Shown here: piece by piece, positions 15,455 through 25,081 of the stretch
Layout: every line of letters begins with the position of its first letter
Numbering within the stretch: the first letter of the stretch is position 1
Assembly (NCBI RefSeq): GCF_002998925.1
Contig: NZ_CP027228.1
Location: forward strand, 248,001-312,000
Reading direction: 5' to 3'
From: Mogibacterium diversum
Lineage (GTDB): Bacteria > Bacillota > Clostridia > Peptostreptococcales > Anaerovoracaceae
Length of the DNA stretch: 64,000 nt
Position numbers and translations under genes: made by a program
The notes under the pieces: generated by a model
The model's input: only the letters and a program-made list of their open reading frames with translations
Database searches by the model: none
Told to the model about the DNA's origin: nothing

Positions 15455-18088
15455 ATGAGTAAGCAGCTGACACTTGGGATATTGGCACATGTTGATGCGG
15501 GTAAGACTACGCTCAGTGAAGCCATGCTCTATACCGCTGGAACAATAAGAAAACTAGGACGAGTCGACAATGGCGACTCGTTCTTCGACAATTATGAGGT
15601 TGAAAAAAATCGCGGGATTACTGTTTTCTCAAAGCAAGCGAGACTAAACTGGAATGATAGTCAAATCACCATACTCGATACACCTGGTCATGATGATTTT
15701 TCGGCTGAAATGGAGAGAGTTCTCGATGTAATAGACTATGCATTACTAGTTGTTAGTGGCGTAGATGGACCTCAAAGCCATACAGAGACAGTCTGGAGGC
15801 TACTCAGAACACGAAAAATTCCGACGTTTGTATTCATCAATAAGATGGATCTTGCTATCGCTGATAGGCACGAACAGATCAGCCGCATCAAGGGCAGACT
15901 TGGTGAAGGATTCGTCGATTTTAGTGTAGGTAATAACGACGAAGATTTTATAGATGGTGTAACATTTTATTCTCCGGAGCTTGCGGAGGATTTTTTGAAC
16001 AATCTTAAATTGTCGGAAGAAGGTGTCCGAAGGGCAATCCGAGAGTGCCAGATATTTCCGTGCTTATTCGGATCAGCTCTCCACCAAGATGGGGTAGATA
16101 AATTGCTCGATGTAATATCGACATACACCTGCGGCTTTGATGAACTTAGAGGAGGAACCTCATCAGATGATAAAATGGGGGCGCTGGTCTATAAGATAGC
16201 CCGTGATCAAAGGGATGAGCGAATCTCATTTATACGAGTAATGCAAGGTGTACTTCACCTAAAGGATAACGTCGCAGTCAGAACTGAAAGCGGTGAACTA
16301 CTGCATGAAAAGATCAATCAGATAAGAATTTACTCCGGTCAGAAATATACGATGGTAGATTCAGCATCTCCTGGCGATATATGCGCAATAACTGGTGTAA
16401 ACTCATCAAGAGCAGGCGGGGGAATAGGAGCACTTGCGGAGGATGAGACGAGAAACGGGATAATTGAACCATACCTTTCTTATATAATCATTCCAGAAGA
16501 ACGCGTGGAGCAAAACAAGTTTGTAGCGGATATGAGAGTGCTCGAAGAAGAAGACCCAAAGCTGCATATTTCCGTAGAGCAGGGTCTCCGTGGTGTTAAT
16601 ATCAGGCTTATGGGCGAGGTTCAGCAAGAGATTCTTGAAACTCAGATAATGAACAGGTTTGGATATAGAGTGCGCTTTGAGGCAGGAAATATAATCTATA
16701 AGGAGACTGTAATAGAGGCAGCTGAAGGCATTGGTCACTTCGAACCACTTAAGCATTATGCTGAAGTACATCTAATTATTAGACCAGGTGAGCGCGGAAG
16801 TGGTATCGTCACAGATAGCATTATTCCAGAGGATGTTTTAAGTAGAAATTGGCAAAATTTAATATTATCGCATCTAGATGAGAGGGTATTTCGTGGCGTG
16901 CTGATTGGAGCCCCGCTCACAGATGTGCGCATTACATTAGCTGCGGGAAAAGCTCATGAAAAACACACTGAAGGGGGAGATTTTAGGCAGGCCACTTATA
17001 GAGCGGTTAGAAATGGACTTCTGCGTGGTAATTGCCGGATACTAGAACCTTGGTTTAGCTTTGAGATAAAACTGCCTAGTGCTAATATTGGAATGGCTAT
17101 GACCGATATAGGAAATGCTTCCGGGTCGTTTAGTGAGCCAATTATTGATGGTGATATGTCTACTTTGAAAGGGAAAGCGCCTGCAGTATCATTAATTGAC
17201 TATCAGAGAAAGCTTACTTCTTACACAGGTGGTAGAGGGCATATTAGCTGCATGCTAATTGGATATGACTTTTGTCATAATGAATCAGAAGTTATTGAGG
17301 AGTCCAAGTACGAACAAGATAAGGATGAAACAGAAACAGGAGATTCAATATTCTGTTATCACGGGGCTGGGAGGACTGTCAAATGGGATGAGGTTCAAGA
17401 CTATATGCATCTGCCCTTTGTTCTCGAGGAAGAAAAGGATTCTGGTTTAAGCGAAGATTCCGCTAGAGCTGAAACAATGGCGGCTGGCCGCAAACTAGCG
17501 AGCGATGCAGAGCTGCTGGCGATATTTGAGAGGACGTACGGAAAAATTTCAAATGGAACTCTAGTAAAGCATAAGACAAAACCGAAAGAGTCCGAATATC
17601 GAGCTATGGAGCAGCAGAAGCGTTCACTTCATAGACTTGAAAGAATTGGAAAGCCAGATACTCACTTCGTTATAGATGGCTATAACCTTATAAATGCTGA
17701 TGAGCATATGAAAGAACTTTCTAAGGCTGATATTGGGGCGGCCAGGGATCATCTGATAAATATTCTTGCGAATTATCGCGGATATCTAGGATGCAAGATG
17801 ACTATCGTCTTTGATGCGTACAGAGTGCCATACAGCTTTGGAAGAAAATATAAAGTAAGTGATACCGAAGTCGTGTATACTAAGGAAAATGAGACAGCAG
17901 ATGCATATATCGCTGAGCTTACAAAAGAGATTGGTAAGCGAGAAAGTATTACGGTGGTATCATCTGATGCACTAGTTCAAGAGATGTCGCTAGGACACGG
18001 CGCTCTCAGGATATCATCTCGGGAATTCCTTCTTGATATCGAAACAGCTCTGCAGGAGATTAGGGAGTTCCTCGATGAAAATAGATAG
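15455..18088 (+). CDS. EF-G/TetM-like ribosomal GTPase fused to a Rae1/YacP NYN nuclease domain
   Basis: 877 residues from the ATG at 15455, which follows AGGAGGGAG; the longer frame from 15398 lacks a site and overlaps cysE. Residues 1-650 are a translation GTPase of the TetM/TetO type: AHVDAGKTT (11-19), RGITVFSKQ switch I, DTPGHDDF and NKMD, then EF-G domains II-V. Residues 650-735 are a charged linker. Residues 735-877 match the YacP/Rae1 NYN endoribonuclease: FVIDGYNLIN, VFDAYRV, KENETADAYI, VVSSDALVQEM, GHGALRISSREF. Rae1 cuts mRNA in the ribosomal A site, so this looks like a ribosome-directed GTPase carrying its own nuclease. Tetracycline resistance should not be assumed. Confidence 0.88.
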   Translation: MSKQLTLGILAHVDAGKTTLSEAMLYTAGTIRKLGRVDNGDSFFDNYEVEKNRGITVFSKQARLNWNDSQITILDTPGHDDFSAEMERVLDVIDYALLVVSGVDGPQSHTETVWRLLRTRKIPTFVFINKMDLAIADRHEQISRIKGRLGEGFVDFSVGNNDEDFIDGVTFYSPELAEDFLNNLKLSEEGVRRAIRECQIFPCLFGSALHQDGVDKLLDVISTYTCGFDELRGGTSSDDKMGALVYKIARDQRDERISFIRVMQGVLHLKDNVAVRTESGELLHEKINQIRIYSGQKYTMVDSASPGDICAITGVNSSRAGGGIGALAEDETRNGIIEPYLSYIIIPEERVEQNKFVADMRVLEEEDPKLHISVEQGLRGVNIRLMGEVQQEILETQIMNRFGYRVRFEAGNIIYKETVIEAAEGIGHFEPLKHYAEVHLIIRPGERGSGIVTDSIIPEDVLSRNWQNLILSHLDERVFRGVLIGAPLTDVRITLAAGKAHEKHTEGGDFRQATYRAVRNGLLRGNCRILEPWFSFEIKLPSANIGMAMTDIGNASGSFSEPIIDGDMSTLKGKAPAVSLIDYQRKLTSYTGGRGHISCMLIGYDFCHNESEVIEESKYEQDKDETETGDSIFCYHGAGRTVKWDEVQDYMHLPFVLEEEKDSGLSEDSARAETMAAGRKLASDAELLAIFERTYGKISNGTLVKHKTKPKESEYRAMEQQKRSLHRLERIGKPDTHFVIDGYNLINADEHMKELSKADIGAARDHLINILANYRGYLGCKMTIVFDAYRVPYSFGRKYKVSDTEVVYTKENETADAYIAELTKEIGKRESITVVSSDALVQEMSLGHGALRISSREFLLDIETALQEIREFLDENR

Positions 18089-18182
18089 GAAAATTGATTA
18101 GAAGAATAGAATTAACATTATAGTTACAAAATATTAGACATAATTGTAAGGCTAGAAGTAAAGAGGCAGAAAGGGACTATTG

Positions 18183-19007
18183 ATGGAGAAATATTTGGGA
18201 TGCCACCTATCGTCTTCGGATGGGTTTGAAGCGATGGGAAAAGCTGCACTATCAATTGGTGCAAATACATTTGCGTTTTTTACTAGAAATCCACGTGGTG
18301 GAAAGGCGAAGGCAATAGATGAAGCCGATGCACAGGCTTTGATGAAGCTGATGGATGAGCATAACTTCGGAAAGCTTGTAGCCCATGCACCGTACACGCT
18401 AAATCCATGCTCGGGTAAGGAAAGCGTGAGGGAATTTGCACGAACATGCATGCTAGAAGATCTAAAGCGAATGGAATATTTGCCAGGAAACTACTATAAT
18501 TTCCATCCTGGCAGTCACGTTGGCCAAGGCAGTGAACTGGGAATACAGATGATTGTTGATACGCTTAACCACGTGATGTGGGAGGACCAGCATACAGTAG
18601 TGCTACTCGAGACAATGGCTGGCAAGGGTAGTGAAATAGGTAAGAATTTTGAAGAGCTTCGTCAGATTATCGATGGCGTAAAAATCAAAGACAAGATAGG
18701 TGTTTGCCTTGATACATGCCATATAAGTGATGCGGGATATGATGTAAAGAACGACTTCGCTGGAGTGCTGGAAGAGTTCGATAGAATTATAGGGCTAGAT
18801 AGACTATGTGCGCTACATATCAATGATAGCAAGAATCCTATGGGGGCAGCAAAGGATAGACATGAGAAGATTGGTGACGGAGAAATAGGTCTTGATGCGA
18901 TGCTGTCAGTAGTTAATAATCCACATATTATAGGGCTTCCATGCATCCTCGAGACTCCGCAGGAAGACCTCGAAGGCTATGCAAGAGAGATTGAGACACT
19001 TAGATGA
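18183..19007 (+). CDS. nfo: deoxyribonuclease IV (endonuclease IV)
   Basis: 274-residue TIM-barrel AP endonuclease. Metal-binding motifs are visible: FFTRNPRG, HAPYTLNPC, NFHPGSHVG, VVLLETMAGKGSEIG, VCLDTCHISDAGYD, LHINDSKNPMGAAKDRHEKIGDG and CILETPQED. It nicks DNA 5' to abasic sites in base-excision repair, using zinc. The ATG at 18183 follows AAAGGG; a TTG one codon earlier is also possible. Its last four bases overlap prmA. Confidence 0.95.
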   Translation: MEKYLGCHLSSSDGFEAMGKAALSIGANTFAFFTRNPRGGKAKAIDEADAQALMKLMDEHNFGKLVAHAPYTLNPCSGKESVREFARTCMLEDLKRMEYLPGNYYNFHPGSHVGQGSELGIQMIVDTLNHVMWEDQHTVVLLETMAGKGSEIGKNFEELRQIIDGVKIKDKIGVCLDTCHISDAGYDVKNDFAGVLEEFDRIIGLDRLCALHINDSKNPMGAAKDRHEKIGDGEIGLDAMLSVVNNPHIIGLPCILETPQEDLEGYAREIETLR

Positions 19008-19981
19008 AATATTACGAAATAAAAATTGCAGTATCGGAGCTCGGAATTGAACCGATGCTGGCAGCGCTTATCTGTGAAGGTATAGAGACTGCAGAAGTAA
19101 ACGATCCAGCAGATGCTCTATTTATGAATGATCAACTTGGTGAGACAGATTATCTAGCACCAGAGGATTTTAAAAGGGAGAGTAGCAAGTCGCCAAGCAT
19201 TGTAGTATATGCAGCGGATGATATGACAGCTGATAGTACTATTAATGCGGTGAAGAAGGCGGCCAAAATAGTTAGAGAAAATGCAGAAAAAGGTCTATTC
19301 GGCACTGTTACTGATCTCGGCACATTGAAGGTAACGGTCAATATCAGGGGCGACGAAGAGTGGAAAGACCGTTGGAAGGAATTTCTTAAACCAGCTGCAC
19401 TTGGATTTAGCTACATAGCTGCCCCTCCATGGGTAGATATTGCTGACTATTCAAAGGAATTTGAACCTGATAGAGAGATTATACGCATAAATCCAGGCAT
19501 GGCCTTTGGAACTGGTCTTCATGAGACCACTTCGCTATCAGCAGATTTGCTAGAATCGTATATCAATGAGGGCGATAAGGTTCTAGACGTAGGCTGCGGC
19601 ACAGGCATATTATCTACATTAGCTAGTAAGCTCGGAGCTAGTGAAGTGCTAGGTATAGACATAGATGATGAGGCAGTGGCAGCTTCGATAGAAAATAGCG
19701 AGGCTAATGACGTACATAATGTGGTCATTAAAAAGGCTGATTTGACAGAAGGAGTGGACTTTAAGGCCGATATAGTAGTAGCCAACCTTCTTACAAATCT
19801 TGTCATTCGTCTCACGGGTGATATCCGTAATCACCTCGATAGTGGCGGAAGATACATAATGTCTGGTATACTAACTACTCAGCAGGATAAGGTGATTGCA
19901 GCACTTAAGGAGAACGGTTTTGAAATGCTAGCAGTTGCTGAACTAGGAGAATGGTGTGCCATCGCAGCTGAACTAATATAA
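19004..19981 (+). CDS. prmA: ribosomal protein L11 methyltransferase
   Basis: 325 residues. The N-terminal half is the substrate-recognition region. The methyltransferase domain has the SAM motif VLDVGCGTGILSTLA near residue 195, GIDIDDEAV, and VVANLL (the PrmA form of the catalytic NPP-like motif), preceded by FGTGLHETT. It trimethylates ribosomal protein L11. The ATGA overlap with nfo implies translational coupling. Confidence 0.94.
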   Translation: MKYYEIKIAVSELGIEPMLAALICEGIETAEVNDPADALFMNDQLGETDYLAPEDFKRESSKSPSIVVYAADDMTADSTINAVKKAAKIVRENAEKGLFGTVTDLGTLKVTVNIRGDEEWKDRWKEFLKPAALGFSYIAAPPWVDIADYSKEFEPDREIIRINPGMAFGTGLHETTSLSADLLESYINEGDKVLDVGCGTGILSTLASKLGASEVLGIDIDDEAVAASIENSEANDVHNVVIKKADLTEGVDFKADIVVANLLTNLVIRLTGDIRNHLDSGGRYIMSGILTTQQDKVIAALKENGFEMLAVAELGEWCAIAAELI

Positions 19982-20005
19982 AAGGGGTTTTGGGAGGAGA
20001 ATAAA

Positions 20006-22267
20006 ATGCCAATTAAAGTACCAAATAATTTACCGGCGATAGAGACGCTTACTAATGAAAACGTGTTCGTAATGACGGATACGCGTGCCATGACGCAGGA
20101 TATGCGTCCGCTTCACATACTTCTTCTCAACCTCATGCCGACAAAGATTGACACTGAAACGCAGATTACGCGTATGCTCAGTAACACACCACTGCAGGTG
20201 GAACTCGAGCTTCTGCAGACCGCAACACATAAACCTCACGTTACTTCTCAGGAGCATATGCTGGCATTTTACAAGACGTTCAGCGACGTAAAGAATGAAT
20301 ATTACGATGGAATGATTATCACAGGTGCTCCGATAGAGCTACTTGAGTTTGAAGAGGTTAATTACTGGGAAGAACTCTGTGAGATAATGGAATGGTCTAA
20401 AACTCATGTTCACAGTACATTTCACATATGCTGGGGAGCTCAGGCAGGGCTTTACTATCACTATGGAATAAATAAGAAAAGACTTCCAAAGAAGCTATCA
20501 GGAGTATACAAGCATACACTTAAAACTAAACGCAGCATGCTATTTAGAGGTTTTGATGATGAATTCTATGTTCCCCAATCCAGGAATACAACTGTAGATG
20601 AGGAGGACATCGATAATACTCCAGGAATTACTGTTCTTTCCACCTCAGAAGAAGGCGGTGTTTTCTGCGTTAAGTCAGATAATGATAGACAGATTTTCGT
20701 TACGGGGCACACTGAGTATGATTGGAATACACTCCTTAAGGAGTATGTAAGAGACAAGGAAGCAGGTATTAATCCGGAGATTCCTGCAAATTATTTCCCT
20801 GATGATGACGATTCGAAAACACCTGTGGTTCGCTGGAGGTCTTCCGGGAGCCTTCTGTTCTCAAATTGGCTGAACTATTTTGTATATCAGTCAACTCCGT
20901 ACGATATAAAGCTCATACATAACGAGGATCTTGCCCCTGCGCTTAGAAACAACTCTGAACTAACAGTAGCGAAGTTTGGAGGATCGTCACTTGCAACGGC
21001 AGAGCGCATTAGAAATGCTGCGGAAGTAGTACGTCAAAATAAAGCACGACGCTACGTAGTCGTTTCGGCACCAGGAGTTCATGACGATGAAAAGATTAAG
21101 ATTACAGATCTTCTGATTTCTGCTCACGAAAACCCAGATGAATTCGATACCAAGATGACTCAGGCCCGAAATCGATTCAAGAACCTTGCAATTGGACTAG
21201 GTTCAGAGATTAATATCGATGAGATCTTTGATAAGATAATTGAAAATTATAAGGATTCTAGGTGCCGAGATTATCTCATCAGCAGAGGGGAGTTCATAAC
21301 TGCCCAGCTTATGGCTGAACAGCTTCAGTATGATTTTGTAGACGCAGCTGAAGTTATTAAGTTTGATGACACGGGGAAGCTGCTTGATGATGCGACGAGA
21401 AAAAACATCGAGAAGCTTATTAAAAATCATAAGAGAATAGTATTTCCTGGATTCTATGGTTCAAATGAAACGGGGGAAGTTGTGACCTTCTCGAGAGGTG
21501 GATCAGACATCACTGGCGCGATTATAGCATCAGCGGCAAAGGCTGATTTATATGAGAATTGGACAGATGTGCCTGGACTACTGATGGCGGATCCTCGCAT
21601 TGTGAAACATCCGCTCAGTGTTCCTGTAATTATATACAAAGAACTTAGGGAGCTTGCGCTCAGAGGCGCTGAAGTTCTCCACGAAGATGCCGTTAGACCT
21701 GTGAGCCAGTGCGGAATTCCAATCAATATCAAGAGTACACTAGAGCCAGAAAAGCCTGGCACTCTCATAGTTAAGAATGCTGACTCATACGAGAACCGCC
21801 TTGAAATTTCCAGTATAACCGGTAAGAAGGGATACTCTTCAATTCTCATCGAGCGAGAAAAACTAAATGACAATCCAAAGTATCGTGAGAGAATACAGAA
21901 TATCCTCGATGAGTTTAACATCACCGTTGAAAGTGAGCAGCTTGGGCTCGACTCGTTCTCGGTCATCGTCGGTTCAGAAAGTGTAGCTAACTGTGAGGAA
22001 GAGCTAACGGAGAGGCTAAGAAGCGCAACTGATGCTGATGAGATCACTATCTCCACGGGTATTGCAGCGATAGCTGTAGTTGGGAGGAATATTTCAGGAG
22101 AAGTTTCTGTTGCGATGAAGATATTTGAAGCATTATCCAGTGCTCATGTTAATGTAAGGTTCATCGATCATGCACCAGAGCGTATCAGCGTGCAAGTAGG
22201 TGTATCGGAATCCGATTATCAGAGAGCTATTAGAGCTATATACAATGCCTTCGTTGTGAAAGCATAA
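20006..22267 (+). CDS. fused homoserine O-acetyltransferase (MetA type) and aspartate kinase
   Basis: 753 residues in one uninterrupted frame. Residues 1-300 are MetA: HICWGAQAG with catalytic Cys142 and the GAPIE motif, where Glu111 marks acetyl-CoA rather than succinyl-CoA use. Residues 318-753 are aspartate kinase: AKFGGSS (322-328), VVVSAPG, ISRGEF, VTFSRGGSDITGA, and two ACT regions at the C-terminus (SITGKKGYSSI and AVVGRNISGEV). The protein joins the first step of the aspartate pathway to homoserine activation for methionine. Homoserine dehydrogenase, which lies between, is not nearby. The start follows GGGAGGAG, 24 bases after prmA. Confidence 0.93.
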   Translation: MPIKVPNNLPAIETLTNENVFVMTDTRAMTQDMRPLHILLLNLMPTKIDTETQITRMLSNTPLQVELELLQTATHKPHVTSQEHMLAFYKTFSDVKNEYYDGMIITGAPIELLEFEEVNYWEELCEIMEWSKTHVHSTFHICWGAQAGLYYHYGINKKRLPKKLSGVYKHTLKTKRSMLFRGFDDEFYVPQSRNTTVDEEDIDNTPGITVLSTSEEGGVFCVKSDNDRQIFVTGHTEYDWNTLLKEYVRDKEAGINPEIPANYFPDDDDSKTPVVRWRSSGSLLFSNWLNYFVYQSTPYDIKLIHNEDLAPALRNNSELTVAKFGGSSLATAERIRNAAEVVRQNKARRYVVVSAPGVHDDEKIKITDLLISAHENPDEFDTKMTQARNRFKNLAIGLGSEINIDEIFDKIIENYKDSRCRDYLISRGEFITAQLMAEQLQYDFVDAAEVIKFDDTGKLLDDATRKNIEKLIKNHKRIVFPGFYGSNETGEVVTFSRGGSDITGAIIASAAKADLYENWTDVPGLLMADPRIVKHPLSVPVIIYKELRELALRGAEVLHEDAVRPVSQCGIPINIKSTLEPEKPGTLIVKNADSYENRLEISSITGKKGYSSILIEREKLNDNPKYRERIQNILDEFNITVESEQLGLDSFSVIVGSESVANCEEELTERLRSATDADEITISTGIAAIAVVGRNISGEVSVAMKIFEALSSAHVNVRFIDHAPERISVQVGVSESDYQRAIRAIYNAFVVKA

Positions 22268-22295
22268 TGCGAAGAAAATTAGATGCTAACTAAAT

Positions 22296-22347
22296 CGTTA
22301 TCTGAAGTGAATGAACTTCAGATAACGGTTGGAAAGCGTCTTTTTTG
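22296..22347 (+). terminator. terminator after the MetA-aspartokinase gene
   Basis: Perfect thirteen-base stem 22296-22308 with 22315-22327, six-base loop, and a T6 run at about 22341. Confidence 0.75.
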
Positions 22348-22383
22348 TTATTATCAAGAATTTTTTCTAAATAACAATAAATT

Positions 22384-22424
22384 GTAACATCTGTTACGGA
22401 GATTAGATGCATTTAATGTATAAT
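22384..22424 (+). promoter_or_regulatory. DUF438 gene promoter with palindrome over the -35 region
   Basis: TATAAT at 22419-22424 has no good -35. A perfect palindrome GTAACA-TC-TGTTAC (22384-22397) sits where an operator would cover the -35 region. The regulator is unknown. Confidence 0.45.
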
Positions 22425-22520
22425 GTATATACAATAAAAAGTAGATTAAACACAATATGACGGCCACAACATCGGCGGATTATGAAAAAAGATAAGATTA
22501 ATTTAAAGGAGGAAATAGAA

Positions 22521-24305
22521 ATGGCTGAAAAAGTATTAGATATGAAGAAAAATGTACACGATCTGGCTACAGAATACCCAGAGGTGATAGATATCATGAT
22601 TGAGCTCGGATTTAAGGATATCTCTAATCCAGTTGCTCTTAATACCATGGGAAGGGTGATGACAATTCCAAAGGGATCACAGATTAAGGGAATAGACCTG
22701 GATTCAATTGTATCTCTGTTTGAAGAAAAGGGGTTTGAGGTTATAAATGTTCCTGAGCTAAAGAAGAAGGAAACAGCTAAAACCCCTGGGGCTAAAGAAG
22801 AATCATCAAAGCCGGCATTCGATATCAATAAACTAAATATTCCTGATTTTGCAAAGGCTTACATCAGAGAAGACGGAACTGTGGATGTAGATAAAGTACC
22901 TGATTTCGTAAAGAACTTTCTAGATGCTGATGGAAGAATCGATCCAAGCAAACTCCCATCTTTTACATCAGGTAGTGATGCGAAGCGTGGAGAAGAACCT
23001 GCATCTGAGGAAACTAATAAGCCTAAGAATGCTAGTGAGAGAGAGGTTCTGCTTCGTAGCTACATAGAGAGACTTACTAAGGGCGAGGATCTAGAGACTG
23101 TAAGAAAAGAGTTCGTACAGAACTTCAAAGAAGTTGATGCCCTTGAAATTGCTAATGCGGAGCAGCATCTCATAAAAAGCGGAGTTCCTTACCAGGAGGT
23201 TCAGAAGCTTTGTGATGTGCATTCCGCACTATTCCACGGCTCAACTAAGCAGGAAAAGATTATGAATGCTGAGAAAGCCGTTGCAGCATCAAAAGAAGCT
23301 GCTCAGAGAAGAATGAATGGCGCAAATGATCGAAAAGCGGCGGAAATTAAGGCTCAGACGCTTATCGCTGAACCTGGACATCCGTTAAATGTGCTGACTC
23401 TCGAGAACGAGGGAATTGCTGAACAGATTGCAGTAATTAACAAGCTATTTGAGGAAGGTGCGGACCGTTCTGTAATTACCGATGAACTAAACAAACTTCG
23501 TGATGTCTCTATTCACTATGCAAAGAAAGGCGACATAATCTACACGATACTTAAGAGTAGATACGATGTAACAGGCCCATCTGATGTAATGTGGACAGTC
23601 GATGATGAAATCAGAGATGAACTAAGACATGTTACCGATGGAACATTATCCGATGAGGAGTGGATAGAGAGATCCCAGGCAGTTGTTAAGCGAGCAGATG
23701 AGATGATCTATAAGGAGTCAAACATCCTGTTCCCAATCTGCGTACAGTTCTTCAAAGATGAAGAGTGGGAAGAAGTAGGGCGTGATCTCAAGGAATATGA
23801 TTACTGTCTACTCAAGGAAGAACCGGCTGAATGGGATAAAGCTTCTAAGGAGGATTATACGCATAGAGCAGCTAAAGAAGGTAAGAATGGGGCTACTGCA
23901 AATGATGGAGACATCATATTCGCGAGTGGACACATGACTCAGTACCAGCTTGAGGCGATGTTAAATACCATTCCTCTCGAGTTAACATTTGTAGATCACG
24001 TGGATATGAACAGATACTACAATGATAACGGTGAGAAGAAACTATTCAAGAGACCAATAAGCTCGCTCGATAGAGAGGTGTATACTTGCCATCCACCAAC
24101 GATTGAGCCGATGGTTCGCAGCATAATATCTTCATTTAAATCAGGTGCGCAAGACAAGGTAGAGGTATGGATGAATAAAGGCGGAAGCGATGTCCTCGTG
24201 AGCTACAGGGCTGTTCGAGACGCGAATGGTGAATATGTAGGAACTCTTGAATGCGTACAGGTGATGGACGAAATCATGGAACACTACAAGGAGAAGTTCC
24301 AGTAA
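22521..24305 (+). CDS. DUF1858/DUF438 protein with hemerythrin-like and PAS regions
   Basis: 594 residues from the ATG at 22521, which has GGAGG before it (the frame opens at 22482 without a site). Residues 5-75 match DUF1858 (LATEYPEVIDIMIELGF). Residues 95-150 carry two tandem acidic repeats (YIREDGTVDVDKVPDF, FLDADGRIDPSKLPSF). A DUF438 domain and helical hemerythrin-like region follow (HPLNVLTLENEGI, IHYAKKGDIIYTIL). The last 120 residues are PAS-like (PLELTFVDHVDMNRYYND). It is likely a cytosolic redox or metal sensor; ligand and output are unknown. It is transcribed alone. Confidence 0.75.
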   Translation: MAEKVLDMKKNVHDLATEYPEVIDIMIELGFKDISNPVALNTMGRVMTIPKGSQIKGIDLDSIVSLFEEKGFEVINVPELKKKETAKTPGAKEESSKPAFDINKLNIPDFAKAYIREDGTVDVDKVPDFVKNFLDADGRIDPSKLPSFTSGSDAKRGEEPASEETNKPKNASEREVLLRSYIERLTKGEDLETVRKEFVQNFKEVDALEIANAEQHLIKSGVPYQEVQKLCDVHSALFHGSTKQEKIMNAEKAVAASKEAAQRRMNGANDRKAAEIKAQTLIAEPGHPLNVLTLENEGIAEQIAVINKLFEEGADRSVITDELNKLRDVSIHYAKKGDIIYTILKSRYDVTGPSDVMWTVDDEIRDELRHVTDGTLSDEEWIERSQAVVKRADEMIYKESNILFPICVQFFKDEEWEEVGRDLKEYDYCLLKEEPAEWDKASKEDYTHRAAKEGKNGATANDGDIIFASGHMTQYQLEAMLNTIPLELTFVDHVDMNRYYNDNGEKKLFKRPISSLDREVYTCHPPTIEPMVRSIISSFKSGAQDKVEVWMNKGGSDVLVSYRAVRDANGEYVGTLECVQVMDEIMEHYKEKFQ

Positions 24306-24400
24306 GAATTTATATAAAAACTACACATGCCATACCGGATATTTTATGATAATATAGTATCCACTATATTATTTAGAACAGAAGGATTGGGAAAGCACGT

Positions 24401-25048
24401 ATGGTATCAAAGCTAAGAACAGCTTTTAAGAATATTAAGGTGATAGTCGTTACTGAATTGCTACTCATGGTAGTGATGGTATCGACTATTGTCGTTAAAG
24501 CAGATGCTATAAATGACCGACGTGTTGTGACTAAGTATCTAAACGTGGCCACGCTCAGGACAATTAGCTCTGATAATAAATCAAGCGAATCGACTGGTAT
24601 GAAGGCGACAATCACTAATGCTGAGACCGAGCGGAATATCAAGGTGGCAGAGGACAAGCGGGTGAGTGTAATTTCATTTGCGAGGCAGTTTATCGGTAAG
24701 CCGTATGTGCTCGGTGGGAAGAGCCTCACCAACGGATGTGATTGTGCTTCATTCATAACACTTGTATATAAGGAGTATGGTTACAACTGGAAGATGGGTT
24801 CGGTTAATACGCTCTATGATAATTGCGGTGGTACACTTGTGTCAGTAGATGATATGAAGCCAGGGGATATAATTTTCTTTGGCAGAGGTACTAGGAGACT
24901 TCACGTTGCAATGTATGCGGGAAATGGCCGCGTTGTACACGCTATGGATCCAGCACATGATATTTGTGAGATTGATCTCTATAAGCCAGGTACTAAGAAT
25001 ACCTATAGCGGCAAGAGTATATTGGCAGTTAAGAGGATAATTAACTAG
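24401..25048 (+). CDS. secreted or membrane-anchored NlpC/P60 peptidoglycan hydrolase
   Basis: 215 residues. A hydrophobic segment at 13-35, followed by VKADA, looks like a signal peptide or anchor. The NlpC/P60 domain fills 88-215. Catalytic Cys115 lies in CDCASFITLVYKEYG, His168 in LHVAMYAGNGRVVHA and His180 is the probable third residue. It should cleave peptidoglycan stem peptides outside the cell. No cell-wall binding repeats are present, so it is a compact form. The DUF2752 gene follows closely. Confidence 0.85.
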   Translation: MVSKLRTAFKNIKVIVVTELLLMVVMVSTIVVKADAINDRRVVTKYLNVATLRTISSDNKSSESTGMKATITNAETERNIKVAEDKRVSVISFARQFIGKPYVLGGKSLTNGCDCASFITLVYKEYGYNWKMGSVNTLYDNCGGTLVSVDDMKPGDIIFFGRGTRRLHVAMYAGNGRVVHAMDPAHDICEIDLYKPGTKNTYSGKSILAVKRIIN

Positions 25049-25081
25049 AATTTTACTGAGTGTGTGAAGTCAGGGCTAAAA

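Noticed and set aside
15455..18088. Tetracycline resistance determinant
   Set aside because: Although TetM-like, the NYN fusion and chromosomal context argue for a housekeeping or stress function; resistance cannot be inferred.
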